A stretch of 64,000 nt of DNA from NCBI GenBank assembly GCA_037102815.1, contig BTPP01000002.1, forward strand, positions 1,674,001 through 1,738,000, in the 5' to 3' direction. Positions 44,499-54,734 of this stretch are shown here, one piece after another. This stretch comes from Neurospora intermedia. Taxonomy: Eukaryota; Ascomycota; Sordariomycetes; Sordariales; Sordariaceae. Positions within the stretch are counted from its first letter, which is position 1. Every line of letters begins with the position of its first letter. Position numbers and translations under genes: made by a program. The notes beneath the pieces are model-generated. The model was not told the DNA's origin, made no database searches, and saw nothing but the letters and a program-made list of their open reading frames with translations.

Positions 44499-46516
44499 TG
44501 GTTATCGGAGACTGAGTGTGATTGGCCATTGGCATGTAGTTGTAGACGAAGGTGCAAACAAGACAGACAGCAAGGCAGTCCGATTTATACGAGAAGCAAT
44601 GGGGCTTGGAAACTGCGAACAAAGCAATTGAAGAAAATGTGGAAATTACGGGCGGTGCAGTGAGGTAAGAGCGCAAGTCCCGCTGCATAAAGGTACCTAC
44701 CTCTACCTACCTCTAGGTACCTCTAGAGGTACATCCGTAGCTAGTACCTGGGGTGCCCGGTCCATGAATGCGCTCAGGAAAGGTACTGGGAACCGACAGG
44801 TACGCCCCAAACGTAGGGACTTGGGTGACGTCATCGGCTCTGTGGACCCAACCATACACTGCGAGTGGCTTTCCCAAGATGTGGAAGGAAATCTCGGAAA
44901 ATCCAACGAGCAACGCATACAAGTAACCACCAGAGCACATGTTGAACAATGTTCGACTGATTGACGGGCAGTGAGTTGGGATGTTCCAGCAAGATATAGA
45001 AAACCCCGATTCATATCTATCGCTGCCAACTCGGCCATGGCTGCGAGACGCTGACTGCCTTCAACAATCCTAGTCACCTAGTGACCGCTATCGGTTTCGA
45101 ACGCCTGGTTGCAGTGCCTTGCTCAGACTTGCTCCGTTAAGTCGAACATACATCAAGCCCTTGGCAGCATGGGTGGGCGCTCTCAATAGACTCAAAAAAG
45201 TAAGGCATCCTTCAGTTCGCGATCTTCGAGAAATCTCCATCCGATCGGATAGCAGGTCTTCCACCGTACCTGCAGCTTGGCCGCGCTTACGAGTCGGAGG
45301 CCTGCGAACACGCAAATGTACCCGTTGGGGAGGGGTCCAGGTTTCCTGTCGTTTCCCCAACTCTGCTCCCTCTCTCCAACGGGTAAAGCCGCCGAGTCTG
45401 TAAGATGATAAACGTACATTTACCCAGAAACATTGTACAAGTACAATTCAACCTTGGTATGTTTGTTAGTTTGGTACAAAAAAAGCCCATCTCTACTCAA
45501 GAGCCCCCGAATGTGAAGAAGTATTCGATTTTCAGACAGATAGGTGTTGAAAGGGGACTACCCTTTTATATCTTCCAAGCTTAAAGGTCTTGAAGAAGAC
45601 GGACGAAGGCATAAAAAGAGGCTTTTGTGGCGTATTACACCCCGGTCATTGTTAGTCGCTCCAAACAAAAACTCTAAGGGAGCCAATAAGAGCTCTATAT
45701 CTTCCCTGTTCAACCCATGGTCAGGAACCGAACTAACAGACAAACCAGCATTGTATGGTACAAGTACGCCCACTGCCGCCGCCACCGTTTCACCAGCATA
45801 TCATCCATCGAGTAGCGTATCTTCCAGTGCTGAGATTGACGAAAGCTAGGTGAGACGAGAACGAGTACCTGTAGATCCAAGCTCCTCTCATTCTTCACAG
45901 CCAGAAAAGAGAAAATCGTGAGTAGACGCAGGTGCTCTCCTCGAGGTTGGCAGGGGATGTAAGAGGGGTTTAGGTGTGTGATGTTCGCAGCACCGTCAGC
46001 AAACCTGAATAGGGCAGCACTGAAAAGGTTTTTTTTTTTGTTACGAGATATCGTCTATAGAGCGCTTTCTACAAGGGATGCTGACTTAATATAGAAAAAT
46101 ATTTACCAGAAGACCTGGGGTATCGAGTTGATCTTCTGACTATGATGGAAACTATTCCCGCAGAGTAATTGGTTAGTCTATATCGATGAGAATCCAAGTT
46201 TCCCGCGATAGCTAAGCCGCAGGGCTGAATTGCTGCGGCATGGTGCTAGCGCGTTTCTTAAGCATTATCTCATGCGAACTATTGTTTCAAGTGTTATCGG
46301 TTTCGCCCGGGGCTGGGAGCGCTCACACCAAGTGCGAAGCAAGTGTGTTCGTTTAATACAGCTATCCTTTCGGTGACAGATCAGGCTAAGCAATGTGGTT
46401 CGTGGATTTTACTGGTAAAAAGTACGGAAGATTGAAAGGCGTCACCAACCACTTGAGGTCGTGGGTGGTACGTACCGAAGCGAGGGATGGCGTCCGCGCA
46501 CTGAACTAACAGATAA
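44499..46516. other. 2-kb gene-free stretch
   Basis: It holds the endonuclease promoter, with clustered CTACCTACCTCTAGGTACCTCTAGAGGTAC at 44696-44730. An open frame at 45544-45849 (+) lacks an ATG at its start and any domain. I see no gene. Confidence 0.45.
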
Positions 46517-46803
46517 TACAGTCCAGTACTGGTTTGTTTATTGGTTCGAGACCTCGGGTCAACTTTCTCATGCATTTTCATAGCTAATTAATACGTGATC
46601 TTACCTTGGATACGCTGTTTCTGATATTCAAAATGCAATATTAAGCCCTGCTAACGCCTTTTTATATTCGTATTAGACATTTTGATTTCTTCTCACGAGG
46701 TTTAGGACTACTCCAGGGATAGATTTCGTCACGTGGTATATAGAGTACAGTACAGTACCTAGGTAGCGTACCGAGCTTAGAAACAAACCAGTACTGGACT
46801 GTA
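46517..46803. mobile_element. Tc1/mariner-type MITE with 21-bp terminal inverted repeats and TA duplication
   Basis: The left end 46519-46539 (CAGTCCAGTACTGG then TTTGTTT) is the exact complement of the right end 46781-46801. TA flanks both ends (46517-46518 and 46802-46803). The element proper is 283 bases, too short for a transposase and with no significant frame. Ends starting with CAGT inside a TA duplication are typical of the Tc1/mariner superfamily. The interior is moderately AT-rich. It lies about 420 bases upstream of the HeLo-like gene. Confidence 0.8.
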
Positions 46804-47224
46804 GATGAGCCAACTGAAGTCAACCTAAGGAGCAGCCCTGAATCTTGGTGCCAAGACTACTCGTGCCCCTGATCACTATCAGGTATGGTAGTAGCGGCAG
46901 TTACTACCTAGGTATGCGTCGGTGAACTCGAGGTTGCAATTCGTAACACCCAACGAAAACGATGGAATCCGTCTCCGTCCCCCGTCAAGGCTGTCCATTT
47001 CCATTACCGACACTGCATGGTTTTCAGACAGCTAGTCTAGAGGTATATCAACCTTACACTAAGCCAAGTGAACAGCGACTCATTCCTCAACCAAACTTGA
47101 GTTCCAAGACGCCATCGACTGACTGCCTCTATACCATCATCGCAGCACATCTCTCAGCACTCAGCTTCCATCCTAACCAGGTGCATTAGCCAGTCAACTA
47201 CAAGACAAGCTGCTTGGGGCGCAG
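46804..47224. promoter_or_regulatory. Upstream region of the HeLo-like gene
   Basis: About 420 bases between the MITE and the ATG at 47225. It contains CTACCTAGGTATG near 46904. No specific site can be assigned. Confidence 0.35.
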
Positions 47225-48441
47225 ATGGACCCGGTCTCTATCGCCTCCGCTGCATTCGCCCTCGCCGGGGGTATCATCAAATGCTCGGTTTCGATAACCC
47301 AATTCGTTCGCCAGGCCAAACACGCACGGAAAGATCTTGACAGGGTCACCACCGAGCTTGCAGTTCTGTCCGGCTTACTCACTCCGCTTACTGTGGCTTT
47401 AAATCTGATAGGAAGCCAGGCCAGCGGGCTTCTCCCCAGTGAGCAACTTGCGCAGATCGGAGGTCCTATCAAGGAATGCGACTTGTTGGTAACTCGCATC
47501 AACGAATACATAAGTCTTTTCAAGAACGATGCCCTATGGACAAGGGCAAAATGGGCCATGTGCGGCAAGGGGCATGTTGAGGACTGGTGCGAAAATTTGG
47601 AAGTACACAAGCAATCTCTCAACCTGAGCCTTCTCATACTCTCTCTGTAAGTCAATATCCCCTTGGAATTTACCATGCCTCCGGTAAAATTCGACACCCA
47701 ACTGACGCTCAAATTTCTGGACGTAGCTCCGATACTCAGGAAATCAGAAGAGACACTACCGAGATCAGAGGCACAATACAACGGATGCACAAAACAGTTC
47801 GCGAAATCCGAGATCGAGTCGTCGTCCCACGACGAAGTAGGTCAGCGCCTCTAGCACGTCCCCCAAGAGATGTCCAGCAATGGGTGGACAACATCTCCAC
47901 CTTATGGCTTAGGTCACCTTCAGGGTATGGTTCTGAATACCGTTCCACAATACCGACCCGAATCCCGTCCTCAACGGCTAGTCGCTACTTCAGTCTCGCG
48001 GGGAGCGAGAATGAATCGTCTGCATTGCGACGCCAACAACCTACGAGGCCACGTGAGCTCGAGAATCTCGAAGTCTTTCAGGCGCCATCTCACTCGCCTT
48101 ATCTCCGGCCTTCCGAGCTACCGAGTTTCAACTGGACGGAGACATATAACTCGCCTGCTAGCAGCCAAAATGAGGCCCGGCTTCGGTCTGAAGTCAGCCA
48201 GGCGCCATGTCAGCCGCCTTCCGAGCTACCGAGTAACAACTGGAGGGATACATATAACTTGCCTACTAACAGCCAAAACGAGGCCCGGCTTCGGAAGTCA
48301 GGGACAAGCGGTACATATCCAGTCCCGTGCTACGGTAGTTTGGCCTCATCTTCGGCGCCAAAAACTACCACAGCGCAGGCTTTGCTTACTTCTCCAGTAT
48401 CAGACAACCTTTCCGTCTGTGAACCTTCCGCCCCCCCTTGA
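47225..48441 (+). CDS. Stand-alone HeLo-like N-domain protein
   Basis: Two exons (47225-47646, 47727-48441) give 378 residues. The start MDPVSIASAAFALAGGIIKC, then FVRQAKHARKDLDRVTTELA and LLTPLTVALNL, is the pattern of the fungal HeLo-like N-terminal domain (Helo_like_N), normally found at the front of STAND NTPase receptors. Exon 2 begins with a heptad-like stretch (TQEIRRDTTEIRGTIQRMHK). The remaining 200 residues are Ser/Pro-rich and disordered. They include an imperfect tandem duplication of about 36 residues (PSELPSFNWTETYNSPASSQ and PSELPSNNWRDTYNLPTNSQ, each followed by NEARLR). No NACHT or NB-ARC module is present. HeLo-type domains can form membrane-damaging bundles in cell death; that role here is inference. 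Confidence 0.82.
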
Positions 48442-49772
48442 ATCCTACAGCATTTGCCTGAGCTTCCATTACGTACCCCCAACCCCACCACCCTCTCCCT
48501 TTTCCATCATCACCTAATACCTTCATCTTCACTTGTTCTTTTCTCGCCATGTTACCTGTTTCGCCTGGGCTGGTGAAAAGGGCACACTTATCGATGCCGG
48601 GATCTCCTATATCACATCTGTCACTTTACGTCCCCTCTCTGTACGCTGTCGGATGTATTTGGACTGCCCTTTTTATCGAAAGTTGCGTACAAAGGGGTCT
48701 ATACGGCCGTTTCCATACAGAAACCGTATCAAGCGCTGTCCTTTGGTCGGTTGCTATGCGGAAATGCAATATACGACTGCCACATTCGGGGCAGGGCCAT
48801 ATATAATAAAATAATGTACATCTTCAGTATGAGATACCCACCAGTACCAGATGTCTTGGATACCTAGCCAGCCACCTCTAGGTATAATAACGATGCCGAG
48901 AGGGAAGTCACACCTCGACGGAGCTCATAGTTGATTGGATTGTTCGATGCCGAGGACTGGAGGGACATGCCCCGTTAGTGTTGTACAACATGGTATATCT
49001 ACCTCTAGGTCACGGTGGGTTTATCTTTCATCGCTGCTTCCGAATCTGAGGGATACTGTAACAACACGGACCTGGAATGTCACACTTACCTCCTGCTTGA
49101 AATATCTCCAAGAAAGCCCTTTTTTTTTTCCTTTTTTTTTTCTTTTTTTTTTCTTTTCTCTTTTTTTTTTTTTTTTTCATGTTTTGTTGAATTGTGTCTG
49201 GGCACTATGATTAATGAACATTCTTCCCTGCGAGCCATAACTGCATACAGAAGTGGAAGCCGAACCTATGAAATGAGAATCAGCAAAGGTCCTAGGTATC
49301 CATCGCAGCATGGAAGCAGTGGCGGGTATCACTACCTCCAAGGTACCTAGGACCGGGATCGACCGGAGTCTCGGAGCGCAGATCTTAAGGACTCGGTCTC
49401 AAACTGACCATTGTGTCACATAGACCCAGAAACATAAACACACCTGTACGGACGGACACAACGCTTTTTCCTACACGGTACAAACAAGACCGTTTCTTCT
49501 TCTTCTGCGTACATATGAACTCCCCCTCCCCGGATATCAATTCTGCGTACGCCCCTCAAGTCCTGTGCCTACACTACCGACATGTATCTACTTCACTTCC
49601 CTACCCGAACGCACATAACCCCTACCTCTACCAAGCGGTCATGACAGTATGCCGAGCGTCGGAGTGATGCCTGGGCTTATGACCCTTGCAGAGGGATCCT
49701 TGACACACCTCAAGACTACCGCCATCTCCCTCTACTGTTTCTAGACTACCATTTGACGCATCAGAATTAGTC
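48442..49772. other. 1.3-kb gene-free stretch
   Basis: It contains a T-rich low-complexity run at 49119-49176, which keeps plus-strand frames open. Several CTCTAGGTA motifs occur. I see no gene. Confidence 0.45.
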
Positions 49773-50998
49773 TCATAAACCCATAGGTCCCACAAGAAAG
49801 AGAGAGAGGAAGTTAGCAGATACTAGAAGAAGACGAACCGGAGTAACAGGTTCAGGTGTCCGTTCAGACGATGCAGGTACAGACCTGCCCGGCGGTGATG
49901 AGGGGCTCTGAATCCTTGCTCTTTGTTCATCCCGCTCTGGATCTGGACCTGGCTCTGGGTCTGAGTGCTCTGAGTCCTCTGAAGGGGGGTACCAAAGTGG
50001 AGTATCCGGTGCCCCTGGGGCTGGAGGGGGAGTAGTAGAAGGTAAGAACAAAGGCGGCGGGGTACTAGGTTGACCAGAACCACGAAGAAGGATAGGCGTC
50101 TGTATCACAGCAGGAGAAGGAGAAAGAGAAGGAAGAGGAGGAGGAGAACTCCAGATTGTTATTTCTACGGGGGTACCGCCTCTAGCTAGAGGAGGAGTAC
50201 TGCGAGGACTAGAACTAACTTGTCGCGCAGCATGAAGATTTTGAGGAGTTTTCTTCTTCTTCTTTGTTGTAGTAAACACATGCAGTGGAGAAAAGTTAGC
50301 GGGTTCCAGTGAACCATTTGATGACGACGTCGGAGAAGGAGGAGAAGGAGTTCGAGGTATAGGGGTGCTTATTCGTTGAAGACGTATCATACGTTCTGTC
50401 GCATTTGCTCTCTCTTCTTCTGTCTCTTCTTCTTCTTCTCCCTCTCTAGTGTCTGGGGGACATAGCTCACGAAACCGGCTTATCAAATCTACCAGTTGCT
50501 CGCAGTTTCGTCCTTCTGCGAGACGCTCAACTGTGTATTCCCCGCCACTACCTTCAGGACTATCGATGTTGCATTTTGGGTATGTGATGATACGCATGAG
50601 CTGTCTCTGGTCTTCTTCCTTTCGGCTCCAGAAGACTTCGATGAGGAGGATGGCTACTTCTGTTGTTTTGGTAGTTGTTGGTGGGTTTAGTTATTATTTA
50701 CCACTTTGACTTTACGCGTCCAACGTCTAGACGTCATTTTGTTTTCGACAACATAAAACCCAGGAACTAAGGGAATCTACCTACTTTCGAGTCTCTCGTC
50801 CACTAAGAAATGCAGCAGGTTTTTCCTATTGTTATCCTCATCCTGCCATTGAACGAGCTGTAGTTGATTAAGTCCTGTAGCGCTAGCTGTATTCTTTAAC
50901 AGCTGCCGGACTTCCCAGGTATATTGTGCGGAGCGGAGGCGGCCGCGCAGAGCTCGGAGGGCGGATATTTGGTCGGCTGTGTAGTTTAGGGTGGCCAT
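49773..50998 (-). CDS. Unknown protein with helical N-terminus and Pro/Ser-rich tail
   Basis: Two exons (50998-50785, 50659-49773) give 366 residues. The intron has a GTAGGT donor and an ACAACAG acceptor. The first 150 residues are helical and well conserved in character: ISALRALRGRLRSAQYTWEV, LVQWQDEDNNRKNLLHFLVD, EKVAILLIEVFWSRKEEDQR and CEQLVDLISRFRELCPPDT. An acidic/basic patch (EGEEEEETEEERANATERM) follows, then about 190 residues dominated by Pro, Ser and Thr. The last residues (LLLVSANFLSLFLVGPMGL) are hydrophobic. I do not recognise a family. It lies tail to tail with the HeLo-like gene. Confidence 0.65.
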
Positions 50999-51661
50999 CG
51001 TGGAGGTTAGTTTCAGCTACACCAGGACTGGTCATGTTGCAACGTAATTGCGCCGTGGGGAAGAATGTCCGCATGTTATAAGTGGATAGGGGGTGACTTA
51101 GATACGTACGTGTCGATGCCACTGGGATGGTGGCAAACGGCGAGTGAGTGATGGTTTGTGAGTCAAATAGGCAAACTACCTAAAATGCCACAAACTGTTT
51201 ACTCACCTAGTGGTGCGCGTGATTGAAGGGATGAACGGGGAAATGTTGCATTAACTAGGGACAATTAGCAAATGAGTTAGCGTCAGACTCTTCCATGAGC
51301 ATTGTATCGCAGCCGACTGAGTTCAGGATGTCAATCTACCTCAACATTATTTCCTACATACAGTTAGAACACAGAAATGGTATAAGCGAGGGTATGAAAA
51401 CAGCAAACATGGACAACAGCCACCAGGAAACGAACCGTCGGTTCTTCCCAATCTGCCCTTCCTCATCCCATTCCTCCTTCTCTCCAAAACCTCGTCATTA
51501 ACCCAAGAAAAAAAGAAGAAAAAAGTCATCTGACGCCCGCCAACAACTCCGTCATCACCAGTCATTAATCATCGATATCATGTCTTCCTCCATCATTCCT
51601 CATCTTTACTCTCTCTTTTCCCGTCTCCAGCTCCATTTTCCCCTTCATAACCAACCCTCCA
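50999..51661. other. Gene-free stretch
   Basis: About 660 bases between the promoter of the unknown gene at 50998 and the 3' end of the tail-anchored gene. C/T-rich runs; no gene. Confidence 0.45.
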
Positions 51662-52092
51662 TTAAGCAGTTAACTCCAACACCCCCCATCTCCACCCATT
51701 CAACCCCCTAAAATCATCCTCGCCCAACTCCCGTCCCCTTTCCACCTTGGCTGTCAACCTCTTCAGGCGTCTGCTCACCGTCCTTGCCGCTCTCAGAGAC
51801 ACCTCGTTCGTGAAGACGTACAAGACGGCAAAGACGAGGAAACTCAAACTGGCCAGTCCGGGACGCCGAGCTTGCGAAAGGATCCGGTTGATCAACGACT
51901 TGGATTTGCGGAAGGCGTATTCGGTTCTGTTATGGGAGCGCTCGCTGCGATGCTCGCGGGCGTGTGCGCCTCTGTCGACGGAGGAGGGGCGGAAGAAGGA
52001 TTTTACCAAGGGGATGAAGATTGCGCTGTTTGACTCCTTGTTAGTCGTTGGTCGGGAACATGAAGGGTAAAATCGAGCGAAGCGAGGAAAAG

Positions 52093-52136
<44 letters not shown>

Positions 52137-53570
52137 CGAGCGCAGCGGGTCACCACGACAGCAAGAATGAAAGGGAAGGGAGGGAAAAACTCACAAAGCC
52201 CCACTCCACAAATACCTCCTCCACCTCGCCTTCTCCCCCCTCCTCACGATCTCCGCCACTCTTCCGCGCAACTCAATCAACTCATCGATGGCTGTGCTGG
52301 CCTGATGTCTCAGCTTCTCCTCAACCTGTGCCGCCTCCTTGCCGCTGTTGCCCGCCGCAATCTTGTAACTGATTTGTCGCCGCTTGCGCTGCAAAGCCAT
52401 GTACTCCCTTAGAGAACACTCGGTTGCTTGCCGGTAGTCGCCCAGTTCCATTTGCGGCGGGTATCGCTCCGTATCGCCGTAAAGTAAACCCTCTTCGAGT
52501 TCGGAGAGCTTTGCAGCGTTTTTGCTGGGCTTGGTGAGACCGAGAGATGGATGGATGTGGCCGTGGCTGTGGTTGTGACCAAGAGCAGGAGGAGTGGGGT
52601 GAGCGGCGGGGCCGGGCATCATTTCAATGATGGAGCCGTGGCGGCCCGGGCCGATGGAGGGACGGGTGGTCGGGTTGGTTGGCCCTGGGTTGGGGTTCGG
52701 GTGAACCTTGCCATTCGGTTTGCTGGTAGGAACTCCATAGTCGCTGTTTCCAGTGCTGCTGCTGTTGCGGGGAGGGGGTGGGCGGATCGGTTTGGTGTAT
52801 CCTGGGCTAGGAGGACGTTCGGAGCCGTAACGGGTGTAATCAGAGCTGGGCCGAGGTCGCCCATCACGATCAAACCGGTCGCGGTCATCTTTCTTGGAAG
52901 GGAGCGAGGCCGCAGGGCCGGGCATGGATTCGACTACGTCGGGACGGCGGTTGCTGCCGCCGCCAATGGCGTTCAGAGAACCGTTATGGTCGCCGTTCAT
53001 GCCGCCGTTGATGGGAGCAGGGCCGGGAGGTGGACGACGGACGAAAGAAGGCGAGCGTGGGTCGAGAGGGTCCAGGGGAGGAGTCTGAGTCTTGAGACGG
53101 CCACCGGTGGGAAAGCCGCCGGGCCCATTGGAGGCTGCTGGTGGGTAGTTGCCATGGGAAGGGTTCCGTGAGCCGGGAGGGGAGTGACCGGGGGCATAGG
53201 ATGGCTTGGATGTGGGAGACACTGGAGCTGGCGGAATGGCGCCTGGTGCGGGGGACGAGGCTCTACGTTGTGGTTGGGGTTCACGATCACGATCACGGTC
53301 GCCGGGGCGGTAGGCTGGGTCGGATGGCCGTCTCTTGGGATCCGAGGTGCCATTGGGAGCGGGGCGGTATGGTAGATCCTTAAGGCTGGATGGAGGAAGC
53401 TTGAGAGTGGTTTCAGAGCCATTGGGCTTCTGAATGGTTACTGTATCGTTGTCTGGTCGGTATGGCAAGCTGGCATCAGACTGACGCGGGTTATACAGCT
53501 GGTCGCGATCACCGGGCCGCCTGGTTGGCGGAGACATGGTCCGGTTCGCTGGGGGCGGTGGGGGTGGCAT
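51662..53570 (-). CDS. Pro-rich, probably tail-anchored unknown protein
   Basis: Two exons (53570-52195, 52025-51662) give 579 residues. I use the ATG at 53570; the frame extends 27 bases further but without an ATG. The first 370 residues are disordered and rich in Pro, Ser, Arg and Gly (MPPPPPPANRTMSPP, with many RP and PP pairs). A conserved helical block follows: LSELEEGLLYGDTERYPP, LREYMALQRKRRQISYKIAA, IDELIELRGRVAEIV. Exon 2 adds a basic region and one membrane segment (PGLASLSFLVFAVLYVFTNE) near the C-terminus. This layout suggests a membrane-anchored scaffold. I do not recognise the family. The single intron carries a poly-T run in sense and the 21-nt module shared with the AA9 intron. 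Confidence 0.78.
52066..52086 (-). repeat. 21-nt intron module, copy 2
   Basis: On the plus strand it reads GGTAAAATCGAGCG then AAGCGAG, one base different from 16710-16730. It sits in the intron of the tail-anchored gene, next to a run of 41 A (52093-52133). A related motif CCGAGCGCAGCGGG (52136-52149) lies on the other side of the run. Confidence 0.85.
52093..52133 (+). repeat. Poly-A run of 41 (poly-T in gene sense) within an intron
   Basis: An uninterrupted A41, the longest homopolymer in the window. It is bracketed by two CGAGCG-type motifs inside the intron of the 51.7-53.6 kb gene. Confidence 0.95.
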
Positions 53571-54734
53571 ATTTGGGTCGGTTATGTATGTCGTCAACTG
53601 AGACTCAAGCGAACTGTTGCTTGTTCTTTTTCAAAATGGAGATGTGAACTAGTGAGTGGATGGAAGAAGAAAACAAGCGGTGTCCAGATGAAAACCGCGA
53701 GATATTTTATTTAATGTTGACAAGCTGAACAAGCGCCCAAGAGGACCTTGGGACGGGGGGAACAGGACATGGATGAAGGGACATGGTGACCGACCCAGAC
53801 TTTGAAATCAGTGGATGCTCTTCGCGTTACAGTGACACTGGCCGGCCGCCCACGGGTGAATTCCAGAGGCTGGGAGACGCTGGAAGGGATTCGGACGATA
53901 TGACTGGTCCGTTGAGCTAGCATCTCGAAGCCTAACCCGAATTGGGTTTCAGCTGCGCCAGGTACCACAGGGAGCTTTGACCACCTGGGTGGATCAGCTC
54001 TTTGTTTGAAGCTCCGCTTGCCCCACAGCTTGATCTGCCGGTGGTCTGAGCTCCTACTGTTTGGTGGAGCAGGGGATCCTCTTTTGACGACGTCGAGGTT
54101 CCGCCCGTCCTCGTCCTCATCCACGCTTTAACTCCATCACTTCACTAGACATCGTGATTCACAATATTGTCGCCAAGGCTCTGGCGTCGAGCTCAACCAT
54201 CTTGACTTACACCACCGATGCTGTGTCTCTTGGTTACCCAATGACAATGAGATCGTCACCACATGTTTTCGGCACTGCGGTTGTGCCACCGGCCCGCGTT
54301 TGAGCTTCACCCCCTCAGTGACACTCGCCAGTCACCAGTCGCACAATTCATGGAGTATCGACAGGGCTACTGTAACCGAGGTTCAGGTCACGGGTTCATG
54401 ATCGATATGAAGAATATGAATTTCAAGGGAAAACCAGCAGTCTGATAACTACCTAACCACCTCAGTCATCTCCTAGGTATATCTTGGTGACCCAACGCCC
54501 ATAGTTCTGCTCTGGATCATATCCCTTCTTCCTGCAACAGCAACGCTACCTGGTCTGACAACAGAAAAAAGAAAAAAGGAACGCGATTGGAACCAAACTC
54601 CCCTCACAATGCCACCGACTCTCAATGAGTCTCCCCTAAACTCCAGGAAGATCCATCCAGTGACCCAGATATCGATTTCCATGCTCCGATAACCCGATAA
54701 CTTGAAATGCCTCTGATGACCTCTTTCTTGGCCT
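53571..54734. other. 1.2-kb gene-free stretch
   Basis: A 136-codon minus-strand frame (53711-54121) lacks a convincing start and domain. It contains no other feature that I can support. The 3' end of the RNA ligase gene borders it on the right. Confidence 0.4.

Noticed and set aside
45544-45849. Plus-strand frame of 101 codons
   Set aside because: Starts without ATG, is Ser/Lys-rich and matches nothing known.
53711-54121. Minus-strand frame of 136 codons
   Set aside because: No convincing ATG or domain. It begins with an acidic low-complexity stretch and stands alone.
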